DNA of 64,000 nucleotides from assembly GCA_035999765.1 (NCBI GenBank), contig CP108521.1:2914001-2978000 (forward strand), read 5' to 3'. The stretch comes from Streptomyces sp. NBC_01231. GTDB taxonomy: Bacteria > Actinomycetota > Actinomycetes > Streptomycetales > Streptomycetaceae. The notes under the pieces are model-generated. The model was not told the DNA's origin. It saw only the letters and a list, made by a program, of their open reading frames with translations, and did not search any database. A program made the translations under genes and the position numbers. Shown piece after piece: positions 8,151 through 18,215 of the stretch (position 1 is its first letter; each line of letters begins with the position of its first letter).

Positions 8151-8708
8151 GTGACCTCATACGACCGACGTGATCTGGGCCTGCTGCTGCTCCGGCTGGG
8201 CACCGGCGGGGTGCTGGCCGCGCACGGCGCGCAGAAGCTGTTCGGGTGGTTCGGCGGGCACGGGTTGGAGGGCACCGGCCAGTTCTTCGAGTCCGTCGGG
8301 TACGAGCCGGGCAAGGAGAGCGCGGCGGCCGCGGGGCTGGCGGAGGCCGGCGGCGGCACGCTCCTGGCGCTGGGCCTGGCGACCCCGGCGGCCGGTGCGG
8401 CGGCGGCCGGCGCCATGACGGGCGCGGCGGCGGTGCACGCGCCCAACGGGTTCTTCAACCAGGGCGGCGGCTACGAGTACGCGGCGTCCCTGGGGCTGAT
8501 GGCCGCCGGTCTCGCCGTCACCGGGCCCGGCCGGCTCTCCCTGGACCACGCGCTCGGCCACGCCGTCAACCGGAACTGGATGGTTCCGGCGGCGTTCGCG
8601 GCGACCGGGCTGGCGACGGCGCTGGTGGTGGGCGCGCGGAACCGGCGACTGCGGAAGCGGGAGGAGGGCGAGCAGCAGGCGTTGTTCGAGGAGACGTTCG
8701 ACGAGTAG
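8151..8708 (+). CDS. DoxX family membrane protein
   Basis: The 185-aa product begins near RRDLGLLLLRLGTGGVLAAHGAQKLFGWFGG, the signature first helix of DoxX proteins. Three further hydrophobic segments follow and a charged cytoplasmic tail (RKREEGEQQ) ends the protein. DoxX proteins are integral membrane proteins linked to redox and sulphur stress; no enzymatic activity is established for this subgroup. GTG 8151 is chosen because AGGAG sits at 8141-8145 and the conserved region starts right after it. Confidence 0.87.
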   Translation: MTSYDRRDLGLLLLRLGTGGVLAAHGAQKLFGWFGGHGLEGTGQFFESVGYEPGKESAAAAGLAEAGGGTLLALGLATPAAGAAAAGAMTGAAAVHAPNGFFNQGGGYEYAASLGLMAAGLAVTGPGRLSLDHALGHAVNRNWMVPAAFAATGLATALVVGARNRRLRKREEGEQQALFEETFDE

Positions 8709-8854
8709 CGGCGACGGGTGAAGCCGGGCAGCCCGCCGCGGACGAAGACGGACGGCCGGCCTCGGACAATGGCGGGCGGCGGGGACTGACGCGGGTGATG
8801 GAGTCAGGTGACGGCCGCTGTCGGGGCGGCCCGGCCGCATGGCAAGCTGCCCGC

Positions 8855-9211
8855 ATGACTGATCAGGCCGCCCCGTCGGACGTCCCCGCCGACCTCTGGT
8901 CCACCATCGACGACCTGTACGCCTGGCTCGACGCCAACAGTCCTGTCGACGGCCAGGCGGGCCTGCTGCTGCGCATGCTGAAACTGTCGGAGGAGGTCGG
9001 CGAGGTCTCCGAGGCGGTGATCGGGGCGCTCGGCCAGAACCCCCGCAAGGGCGTCTCGCACACCTGGGAGGACGTCCAGGGCGAGCTGTGCGACGTGGTG
9101 ATCACCGCTCTGGTGGCCCTGCGCACACTCACCCCGGACACCCGTGACGTCTTCACCCGGCACCTGGCCCGGTTGCGGGAACGCTCGCTGGGCTCTCCGT
9201 CCGCAGCCTGA
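8855..9211 (+). CDS. MazG-like NTP pyrophosphohydrolase family protein
   Basis: The 118-aa all-helical protein carries the MazG-type metal motif: KLSEEVGEVSEAV (EExxE, about residues 50-60) and a distal GELCDVVITALV (ExxD). The fold hydrolyses nucleoside triphosphates to monophosphates, often for pool cleaning; its exact nucleotide is unknown. The 3' end overlaps the convergent SMP-30-like gene by 59 bases. The ATG at 8855 fits the start of the conserved region; an upstream extension in frame is not protein-like. Confidence 0.82.
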   Translation: MTDQAAPSDVPADLWSTIDDLYAWLDANSPVDGQAGLLLRMLKLSEEVGEVSEAVIGALGQNPRKGVSHTWEDVQGELCDVVITALVALRTLTPDTRDVFTRHLARLRERSLGSPSAA

Positions 9212-10840
9212 GCACCGTGCCCTCGCCGTTGGCCGACAGCAACAGGGAGCCGTCCCGGTCGGCGGCGAGGCCGGCGAAGCGGCGGGCCCAGCCCGGCATA
9301 CCGCCCGCGAACAGGGCGGGCTCGGTCACGGGGACGACCCCAGGGGGTGGGCCGACCGGCAGGTCCTCGGCCTCGGTCCGGCGCTCCCCCGTGGTCAGGG
9401 AGACGGACGTCAGCCTGCGGTGCGCGGTCTCCACCGTGAACAGCTCGCCCTCCAGGACCGTGATTCCCTGCGGTGCCCCGAGCCCGTCCGCGAGGACCGT
9501 GGTGGTCCCGTCCTCCTCGATCCGCAGCACCGCCCCGCGCCCTTCGTCGCTCACATAGCAGCGCCCCTCCGCGTCGAAGGCCACGTCCACGGGGTGGTCG
9601 AGTCCTTCGGCCCGCACGGTGAGGGTGTCGGCGTCGTCGAGGGCCACCACCCGGCCGGCGTCCGCCTCGGCGACGACGAGTGATCCGTCCGGCGCCACCG
9701 CGATGCCGAGCGGCCTGCGCAGTCCCTGGGCCCGTTGCCGGGTGGTCCCGGAGGCGGGGTCGTGGGTGCGGACCTCGCCGTACTGCGAGGTGTGGTGCAG
9801 CAGGCCGCCGTCTGCGGCGACACCGTGGGCGAAGGGCAGCAGGGAGAGGGTGGTCACCCCGGCCGGTTCCAAGCCGTCGGCACCGCTGCTCGGCTCGCCC
9901 TCGTGGGAGAGTGCCGGGCTCGCCAGCCGGTAGTGGTCGGCCGCGTACACGGTCCCGCCGAGGTCGACCGTGACGCCGTAGGGGCCGTCGAAGCCGCGGG
10001 GGACGATCTCGCGGGTACGGCCGTCGGGGTGCAGTTCAGTGATGCCGCCGCCCGCGTAGCTGGAGACGAACATGCGGTTCTCGGTGTCGAAGGCCGCGTT
10101 GTCCAGGCCCTTCAGGCCGCTGGTGACGAGGGTGCGGGTCCCGGAGCCGTGCAGGTCGACCCGGGTGACGATGCCCTCGACACCCCGGGACAGGACGTGC
10201 AGGACACCGCCCTGGTCGAAGCGGACGGCGACCGGCTGGTGCACGTCCTCGGCGACCAGCTCGGGCCCGCCGCCGTCCGGGGGGATCCGCCAGACCTGGT
10301 TGGTGATCATGTGCGGGTAGTACAGGTGGCCGTCCGGGCCACGCTGCATCGCGTTGCCGAGAGCGAGGCCCTCGGTGAGGACGACCGGATCGCCGCCGTC
10401 CGGAAAGAGCTCCAGCAGCCGGCCGTCGGGCTTCATCTCGTTGACGAAGAGCCGGTCGCCCACGCAGGTGATGCCGTTGGGGTTGATGACGTCGTCGGAG
10501 ACAAGGGTGTACGTCCCGTCAGGGGTGCGGCGCCACACCCGGCCGGGGACCAGGTCGGCGATGTACATCGAGCCGTCCGCGCCGAAGGCGAGGTCGTCCG
10601 GTGACTGGACCGGGCCGTCCATCGGCACGATCACGTCGAGGTCCCCGGTGGCGATGTCGAGGGCGCTGATCCGCCCGGCCAGGAACTCGGCGACGTACAG
10701 GCGCCCGTCGGGGCCGAAGGCGACTCCGTTGGAACCCCACAGCGGGTTCGGCGGGCCGAGGCGGCTCGCCCGCCAACGGGCGCTGGTGGGGCGGTGGGAG
10801 CCGGTGTCGTCGAAGCGGCTGGGGCGCACGGCCGGGGCGC

Positions 10841-10844
<4 letters not shown>
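9153..10844 (-). CDS. SMP-30/gluconolactonase-like beta-propeller protein
   Basis: The 563-aa product is built of repeated propeller blades. Units such as NGVAFGPDGRLYVAEF, PDDLAFGADGSMYIADL, LGIAVAPDGSLVVAEA and VDVAFDAEGRCYVSDE recur every 40-50 residues, so two six-bladed domains may be present. SMP-30-type proteins are lactonases or esterases. Its ATG overlaps the TGA of the upstream Baeyer-Villiger monooxygenase (ATGA), implying translational coupling. A natural inference is that the propeller hydrolyses the lactone or ester the monooxygenase makes, but catalytic residues were not verified. The last 17 residues overlap the convergent MazG-like gene. Confidence 0.82.
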
Positions 10845-12664
<1,820 letters not shown>

Positions 12665-12725
12665 GTCTCTCCTCGGTCGCGGGTGTCTTCACTCTACTTA
12701 GTGTTTGCCTGACTCAAGTAACCGT
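12665..12725 (-). promoter_or_regulatory. Putative promoter of the monooxygenase operon
   Basis: Upstream of the start at 12664, the minus strand shows TTGAGT (12717-12712) and TAGAGT (12696-12691), a weak sigma-70-like pair with a short 15-base gap. The overlapping AACACTAAGTAGAGT has partial dyad symmetry about ACTTAGT, as for a TetR-type operator. Assignment is tentative. Confidence 0.3.
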
Positions 12726-12906
12726 ATTTTTCGCCGTGTTCGGCCGGATCCGCTCGTTCGATCCGCGCGCCCTCATCAAGCGCTGCCGAGCGGTATCGAG
12801 CGGTTTCGCTGCGGCTGCGCGCGGTCAAGCCGGTGTCCAGTGGGCGTTGCCAGACTCGGGGCGGCGCGGCGGCTGCGGATGCCGTCGGCGATCCGGAGTG
12901 ATGCAG

Positions 12907-13347
12907 ATGCTTCCGTCACCCGACGCGGAGACCGAAGCCGAGACGCCGACGCGGGTGGCCCGGCGCTGGCCGCTCACCGTGCTGCGGGCCTGCACCTGTG
13001 TCCTGCTGCTGCTGACGCTGGCGCAGCCCGTGCTGGCCGGGATGTTCATCACCGGCGACACCGATCTGCTGGACGTGCACGCGCTCAACGCCACCCTCGT
13101 CTCCGTCATGAGCTGGCTCACGGTCGCCGCCGCCGTCACGCTGTGGCGCCCCGGCGGCGGTCCCGCGTGGCCGATCGGGCTGACGTTGCTGATCGCCGGG
13201 CTGGTCGAGGCACAGAGCGGGTTCGGCTACGCCCGGCAGCTGTCCCTGCACATCCCGCTGGGCGTCTCGCTGGTCGCCGGGCTCACCGCGCAGACGTACT
13301 GGGTGTTCGCCCACCGGCCGGGCAGCCCTACAGGGAACCGGAGTTGA
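12907..13347 (+). CDS. Small integral membrane protein, unknown function
   Basis: The product of about 146 aa has four hydrophobic helices: LRACTCVLLLLTLAQPVLAGMF, a VMSWLTVAAAVTLW segment, a WPIGLTLLIAGLVEAQ segment and a last one ending GLTAQTYWVFAHRPG. The GFGYARQLSLHIPLGV loop resembles heme-associated quinone-oxidase-like helices, but I do not recognise a named family. ATG 12907 gives the best spacing from GGAG (12894-12897); GTG 12898 and ATG 12901 are alternatives. It lies six bases before the multicopper oxidase gene and is almost certainly co-transcribed, so it may assist that oxidase at the membrane. Confidence 0.75.
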   Translation: MLPSPDAETEAETPTRVARRWPLTVLRACTCVLLLLTLAQPVLAGMFITGDTDLLDVHALNATLVSVMSWLTVAAAVTLWRPGGGPAWPIGLTLLIAGLVEAQSGFGYARQLSLHIPLGVSLVAGLTAQTYWVFAHRPGSPTGNRS

Positions 13348-13352
13348 GGGCC

Positions 13353-14966
13353 ATGCGGCCGAGCCGACGAACCCTGCTGAAGGCGGCCACCGCCACCGGG
13401 CTGGCCGCGGCGGGCCTCGGCACCGCCGGGTGCGGGGCGCTGACCCGGGAGGTGTCGGGGGAGCAACTGCGCAGCCGGGCGCGGCTGCCCGCCCCCTTCC
13501 GGGTGCCGCTGCCGGTGCCGGTGACGGCGACCCCCACCCGGGGGCCGGACGGCGGCGACCACTACGAACTGGTGCAGCGCGCTGCCCGCGCGGAGATCCT
13601 GCCGGGCCTGCGGACCGAGGTGTGGGGCTACGACGGCCGGTTCCCCGGGACCACCCTGGTGGGCCGGTCGGGGCGGACGACGACGGTACGGGTGCGCAAC
13701 GAGCTTCCCGTGCCGACCTCCACCCATCTGCACGGCGGAGTGCAGGCTCCGGACTCGGACGGCTCCCCGCTGGACCTGGTCCTCCCGCCGGGGTACGCCT
13801 CCGGCGCGGGCGCTTCGGCACACAGCGGGCACGGGGCGCACGGTTCTCACGGGGCGCAGGCCGGACACATGCGGACCCGGCCGGGCGACTGGACGTACTC
13901 GTCGGGAGCCAAGACGTACACGTATCCGCTGGAGCAGCCGGCCGCGACGCTCTGGTACCACGACCACCGGATGGACTTCAGCGCGCCGCAGGTGTGGCGC
14001 GGGCTGTCCGGGCTGCTCCTCGTGCACGACGACGTGGAGGACGCGCTGCCGCTCCCCCGGGGCGCGAAGGACGTCCCGCTGATGATCTGCGACCGGGCCT
14101 TCGAGGAGGACGGCGCGTTGCGCTACCCCTCCCTGGACCCCTCGCTCACCGGTGAACCGGGGGTCGAGGACGCGTACATGGAGGGGGTGACGGGGGATGT
14201 GGTGCTCGTCAACGGGGCGCCCTGGCCCGAGTTGGAGGTCTCCGCCACCCGGTACCGGTTCCGGATCCTCAACACCTCCAACGCCCGCCGCTACCGGCTG
14301 GCCCTGGAGCCCGGTCCGCGCGAGGGCGCCGCGTTCGTGCAAGTGGGCAGCGACGCGGGGCTGTTGCATCGTCCGGTCACGCACGACTCGCTGCCGGTGG
14401 CGCCCGGGGAGCGCTTCGATGTGGTCGTCGATTTCGCCGCGTACCCGGTCGGCTCGACCGTCACCCTGGTCAACACCCTGGGGACGGGAGGCACGCGTTC
14501 GGTGATGCGGTTCCGTATCGCCCGCCGGGAGCGGGAGACCAGCCGGGTTCCGGAGCGGCTCGCCGGCGTGGCGGCGGCCCGGGCCGAACGGGCGGTGGCG
14601 GAGCGGCGGTTCGACTTCCGGCTCACGTCCGGGAGCGGCGGGGAGCTGTGGACGATCAACGGCCGGCCCTTCGACAGCGCGCGGGTGCTCGCGCGGCCCA
14701 AGCTCGGCACGGTCGAGCGGTGGCGGTTCAGCAGCGACTTCCACCATCCGGTCCATCTGCACCTGGCGCACTTCCTGGTGGTCGCCCGGGGCGGCGGATC
14801 CCCGCTGGCGAGTGACGCGGGCTGGAAGGACACGGTGGACGTGCGGCCGTACGAAGTGGTGGACGTGCTGGTGCGGTTCCGCGGGCACCGGGGGCGGTAC
14901 ATGGTGCACTGCCACAATCTGGAGCACGAGGACATGGCGATGATGGCGAACTTCGAGGTCGTCTGA
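13353..14966 (+). CDS. Tat-exported multicopper oxidase (probable lipoprotein)
   Basis: The 537-aa product starts with a twin-arginine signal (PSRRTLLKAATATG) ending in a lipobox-like GTAGC (Cys about residue 28). It is therefore predicted to be folded, exported and lipid-anchored. Three cupredoxin domains carry the four copper-binding His motifs: STHLHGG, LWYHDHRMD, HPVHLHLAHF and VHCHNLEHEDMAMM. The last includes the type 1 copper Cys and axial Met. A His/Gly-rich loop (AHSGHGAHGSHGAQAGHM) is inserted after the first motif and may help collect copper. Members oxidise phenols, bilirubin or metal ions. Gene order with the four-helix membrane protein suggests a two-gene unit. Confidence 0.93.
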   Translation: MRPSRRTLLKAATATGLAAAGLGTAGCGALTREVSGEQLRSRARLPAPFRVPLPVPVTATPTRGPDGGDHYELVQRAARAEILPGLRTEVWGYDGRFPGTTLVGRSGRTTTVRVRNELPVPTSTHLHGGVQAPDSDGSPLDLVLPPGYASGAGASAHSGHGAHGSHGAQAGHMRTRPGDWTYSSGAKTYTYPLEQPAATLWYHDHRMDFSAPQVWRGLSGLLLVHDDVEDALPLPRGAKDVPLMICDRAFEEDGALRYPSLDPSLTGEPGVEDAYMEGVTGDVVLVNGAPWPELEVSATRYRFRILNTSNARRYRLALEPGPREGAAFVQVGSDAGLLHRPVTHDSLPVAPGERFDVVVDFAAYPVGSTVTLVNTLGTGGTRSVMRFRIARRERETSRVPERLAGVAAARAERAVAERRFDFRLTSGSGGELWTINGRPFDSARVLARPKLGTVERWRFSSDFHHPVHLHLAHFLVVARGGGSPLASDAGWKDTVDVRPYEVVDVLVRFRGHRGRYMVHCHNLEHEDMAMMANFEVV

Positions 14967-15120
14967 CCCGAGCGGGTGTACGGCTGCTTCGCGATGCCGG
15001 TGCTCGCCGACCGTGCCGGTCGAGCCGCCGTGGCCGACCGCGCGCACCGGGCCGACCGGTGGCGGGGGCGACGGCTCGTGGCGAAGTCCGGGTGGGGCCG
15101 GACCTCCCACGGCCGTCGGC

Positions 15121-15936
15121 TCACGCGGCGAACATGTCCAGCACCCTGCGGCCCGGTCCGCGCTGCGGGCGGTCGAGCAGCAGGTCCCCGCCGAGGATGG
15201 CCCGCTGGAGCCGCTGGAGCCGGGGCGAGGGATCCAGGCCCAGGTCCTCCACCAGGCGGTGGCGCAGCTTGGTGAAGGTCGCCAGCGCCTCGGAGGGACG
15301 GCCGGAGCGGTAGAGGGCGATCATGTGCTGGGCGTGCAGGCCTTCATGCAGGGGCTGACGGGCGGTCAGCACCACTAATTCGGTGAGGAGTTCGGCGTGC
15401 CGGCCGAGATACAGCTCGGCGTCGATACGGCGCTCCAGCACACCGAGCCGGCTCTCCTCCAGGCGCACCCGCTCGATCTCCAGCAGGGCGCCGCAGCGGA
15501 TGTCCGCGAGGGCCGGGCCGCGCCACAGGTCGAGCGCCTCGGTGTACACCTTGACCGCGGCCTCGTCCTCGCCGGTGTCGAAGAGGCGCTGGCCCTCGGC
15601 CGCGAGGCGGTCGTACTCCAGTACGTCCACGCAGCCGGTGGGCACGATGAGGCAGTAGCCGCCGTGCCGGTAGACGAGGATCTCCTTGGCGTTGCAGCGC
15701 CCGGCGACCGAGGCGTCGATCAGCCGGCGCAGCCGCAGGATGTAGGTCTGGAGGGTGGTGGGTCCGGTCCGCGGAGGGTTGTAGCCCCAGAGCTCCTCCA
15801 TGATCATCGACACCGGAACCACTCGGTTGGAGTGCAGCGCCAACAGGGCCAGGATCTGGCGCATCTTGGCCGCTGACGGCAGGACCGGGGCGCCGTCCTT
15901 GTCCGCGTTGAGCGGCCCCAGCAGGGTGATATCCAT
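15121..15936 (-). CDS. SARP-family (AfsR/DnrI/RedD-type) transcriptional regulator
   Basis: The 271-aa product has an N-terminal OmpR-like winged helix (residues 1-95, with MIMEELWGYNPPRTGPTTLQTYILRLR cut from the recognition region) and a bacterial transcriptional activation domain (about 100-255). This two-domain layout and length define small Streptomyces antibiotic regulatory proteins, which activate nearby biosynthetic operons by binding direct repeats near the -35 region. It is divergent from the response regulator across 268 bases and is the likely pathway-specific activator of the locus at 18-42 kb. That role is inferred from position and family. Confidence 0.92.
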   Translation of the reverse strand: MDITLLGPLNADKDGAPVLPSAAKMRQILALLALHSNRVVPVSMIMEELWGYNPPRTGPTTLQTYILRLRRLIDASVAGRCNAKEILVYRHGGYCLIVPTGCVDVLEYDRLAAEGQRLFDTGEDEAAVKVYTEALDLWRGPALADIRCGALLEIERVRLEESRLGVLERRIDAELYLGRHAELLTELVVLTARQPLHEGLHAQHMIALYRSGRPSEALATFTKLRHRLVEDLGLDPSPRLQRLQRAILGGDLLLDRPQRGPGRRVLDMFAA

Positions 15937-16204
15937 CTGGTCCCCAGGTGGCTAGGAAGGGACGTACGAGCGCTCGGTGCCCCCGTACTTTGCGTAGTAC
16001 ATCGACAGTCCCATGGGCGGGACCTCGGCCGACAGTGCAGGCGTCCCCGGTCCGCGGTGACCCCGTCAGGGCGCCGACTATGAAGGATTCACGGCTTGTT
16101 GGGGAGACGGGACGGGCGAGTCGGCCCGGATGCGGTGACCGTTCGAATACCATGCGTGCGGGTACGTGCGCGGCATCACGGCCGTCGGACGGGGGAGGTC
16201 TGGC
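15937..16204. promoter_or_regulatory. Divergent promoter region between SARP and response regulator genes
   Basis: The 268-base gap must hold promoters for both regulator genes. GTACTTTGCGTAGTAC (15987-16002) forms a short dyad (GTAC...GTAC) upstream of the SARP gene. GGGGGAGG at 16191-16198 is the ribosome site for the TTG start of the response regulator. Clear -10/-35 pairs were not identified. Confidence 0.4.
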
Positions 16205-16813
16205 TTGATCCGCATCGTTATCGCCGAGGACATGCACATGGTGCGCGGTGCCCTGGTGGCACTGCTGGAGATGGAACCCGATCTCAAGGTGGTCGCCCAG
16301 TTCGATTCCGGGGACCGATTGGTGCCGACCGCGCTGGAGTTGCTGCCGGACGTCGCGATCGTGGACATCGACCTGCCGGGGCTGGACGGGCTCAGTGCGG
16401 CCGACCTGTTACGCACGGCGGTGCCGACGTGCCGGGTGCTGATCCTGACGAGCCTCGGGCGTCCCGGTACCTTCCGGCGGGCCATGGCGGCGAAGGTGTC
16501 CGGGTTCCTGCTGAAGGACGCGCCGCCGGACCAACTGGCCGACGCGGTACGGCGGGTGGCGGCGGGGGGCCGGGTGATCGACCCCCAACTGGCGCTGGCC
16601 GCCTGGGAGGTCGAGGAGAACCCGCTGACGCGGCGCGAGGTCGAGGTGATGAAACTGGCCGCCGACGGAGCGGAGGCGATGGAGATCGCCACCCGTCTCT
16701 TCCTCTCCATCGGCACCGTCCGCAACTACCTCACCAGCGCGGTCACCAAGCTCAACGCCCGCAACAGAGTGGACGCGATCAGAATCGCCGAGGACAACGG
16801 GTGGCTGACCTGA
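16205..16813 (+). CDS. NarL/FixJ-type (LuxR) response regulator
   Basis: The 202-aa product has a receiver domain with the acidic pair ED (residues 8-9), phospho-acceptor Asp54 in AIVDIDLPGLDG and Lys in GFLLKDAP. A C-terminal LuxR-type helix-turn-helix follows (LTRREVEVMKLAADG... GTVRNYLTSAVTKLNARNR). A TTG start at 16205 is preferred because GGGGGAGG precedes it by seven bases and the first strand IRIVIAED follows directly. The partner histidine kinase gene is convergent on the opposite strand rather than in the same operon. The likely job is to tie the adjacent cluster to an external signal. Confidence 0.92.
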   Translation: MIRIVIAEDMHMVRGALVALLEMEPDLKVVAQFDSGDRLVPTALELLPDVAIVDIDLPGLDGLSAADLLRTAVPTCRVLILTSLGRPGTFRRAMAAKVSGFLLKDAPPDQLADAVRRVAAGGRVIDPQLALAAWEVEENPLTRREVEVMKLAADGAEAMEIATRLFLSIGTVRNYLTSAVTKLNARNRVDAIRIAEDNGWLT

Positions 16814-16853
16814 GGGGGACGGGCGCGGCCGACGGCTGATCCGCCGCCGGCCC

Positions 16854-16895
16854 GGGCAGCGGGCAGCGGGCAGCGGGCAGCGGGCAGCGGGCAGC
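16854..16895 (+). repeat. 7-bp tandem repeat between response regulator and kinase genes
   Basis: Six perfect tandem copies of GGGCAGC run from 16854 to 16895, in the 178-base convergent gap between the response regulator and histidine kinase genes. The repeat could form G-rich single-strand structures. It is likely length-variable between strains. Confidence 0.95.
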
Positions 16896-16991
16896 TGGAG
16901 CCGACCGTCACACGATCGGGCCGACCCGGCCTCGTGCACACGGACTCGGACGGGTCCTGCGGCTGGGTGACGCGCGTCGACCTGTTCGGAT

Positions 16992-18179
16992 TCAGGGGTG
17001 GGGGTGGTTCGGCCGGGGGGACGTCGTCGGGGTGCGGGGGACCTCGGCGGTCAGGCGGAACCAGCCGGCGGCGTCCGCTCCCGCCGTGAGCCTGCCGCCT
17101 ATCTCCTCGACGCGGGTGCGGAGGTTGCCGAGGCCGCTGCCACCGTCCTGGGAGCCGGTACGGCGGGTTTCGTCGGCACCGTCGTTCGCCACGACCAGGC
17201 GGACCAGGGGGCCGTCCGGGCCGCTGGCCGGGCGGGCCTCGATGACGCAGTGCTGCGCCTTGCTGTGCCGCAGGACGTTGGTGACGCCCTCGCGGATCAC
17301 CGTGGCCAGCACCGTCCCGGCCCGGTCGGACACCGGGCCGCAGTCCAGGTCGATGCGGGCCTCGATCTCGGCCGCGGTCAGCACGTCCTCCGCTGAGGCG
17401 GCCTCGGCGTCCAGGGACATCTCGCGGTAGCCGCGGGCCACCGACCGCACGTCGGCGAGGGCCTGGCGGGAGATCTGCAGGATGCCGACCAGTTCCTCGC
17501 GGGCGCGCTCGGGCCGCGTGGCCACCAGACGGAACGTCAGCTCGCTCTTGAGAGTGATCGCGGACAGCCCGAATCCCAGCAGGTCGTGCAGGTCCCGGGC
17601 GAAGCGGAGGCGCTCGCGGGCCACCGCCATCTCCGCCAACTCCTCGCGCGCCCGGTGCACTTCGGCCACCAGGTTGGACAGCCGGGTGAGCCCGTAGACG
17701 ATGAGTCCGGTGAGCACGGTGGAGACGACGAGGTAGGAGGAGTCCACCCACCCGGTGCCGTCGACCACCGCGGCCAGGCCCGTCACCGCGACGATCACCC
17801 CGAACGCCACCCAGCAGGCGGGTGCCGCGATGATCAGCAGGGACGATCCTGCAAGAAACCCGCCCATACCGCCCCAGGTGACACCGAAGAACAGCATGGG
17901 GACGTACGTCAGGACGGCCTGGCCGAGCAGTGTCCAGAGTCCGTACCGCTCCCTGAACCGCTCGGTGCCCGGGTAGCTGTGCACGGTCTGGATGGCGAAC
18001 AGCGCGACGCTGGAGAAGATGCAGCCCGCCAGCAGCCAGGGCCCCGGATCACTGCCGATCACATTGAGGACGGCGATCAGCACGAACCCGCACAGCACCA
18101 TCAGGACGATGGCGAAGGCCAGTTGCGGAGGCAGGGTATCGCGCTGCTGTCTATCGGAACGCAGAAATCCCCGCGGCAT
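16992..18179 (-). CDS. Two-component sensor histidine kinase (NarL-partner type)
   Basis: The product of about 395 aa has five to six membrane helices in the first 170 residues and no large external sensor domain. A dimerisation/phosphoacceptor segment follows, with ARDLHDLLGFGLSAITLKSE (His about residue 200), the HisKA_3 type. The HATPase domain has an N box REGVTNVLRHSKA and a G box GGSGLGNLRTR. It should phosphorylate the NarL-type regulator encoded convergently. ATG 18179 is chosen since GGGGGAG sits eight bases before it; GTG 18185 is too close to that site. The sensing region is embedded in the membrane, suggesting a lipid or envelope signal. Confidence 0.9.
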   Translation of the reverse strand: MPRGFLRSDRQQRDTLPPQLAFAIVLMVLCGFVLIAVLNVIGSDPGPWLLAGCIFSSVALFAIQTVHSYPGTERFRERYGLWTLLGQAVLTYVPMLFFGVTWGGMGGFLAGSSLLIIAAPACWVAFGVIVAVTGLAAVVDGTGWVDSSYLVVSTVLTGLIVYGLTRLSNLVAEVHRAREELAEMAVARERLRFARDLHDLLGFGLSAITLKSELTFRLVATRPERAREELVGILQISRQALADVRSVARGYREMSLDAEAASAEDVLTAAEIEARIDLDCGPVSDRAGTVLATVIREGVTNVLRHSKAQHCVIEARPASGPDGPLVRLVVANDGADETRRTGSQDGGSGLGNLRTRVEEIGGRLTAGADAAGWFRLTAEVPRTPTTSPRPNHPHP

Positions 18180-18215
18180 CCACACACTCCCCCGTTGATG
18201 CTCACATCCGTGCGG

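Noticed and set aside
16854..16895. GGGCAGC repeats considered as a CRISPR or regulatory iteron set
   Set aside because: The unit is only seven bases with no spacers and lies between convergent gene ends; simple tandem repeat is enough.
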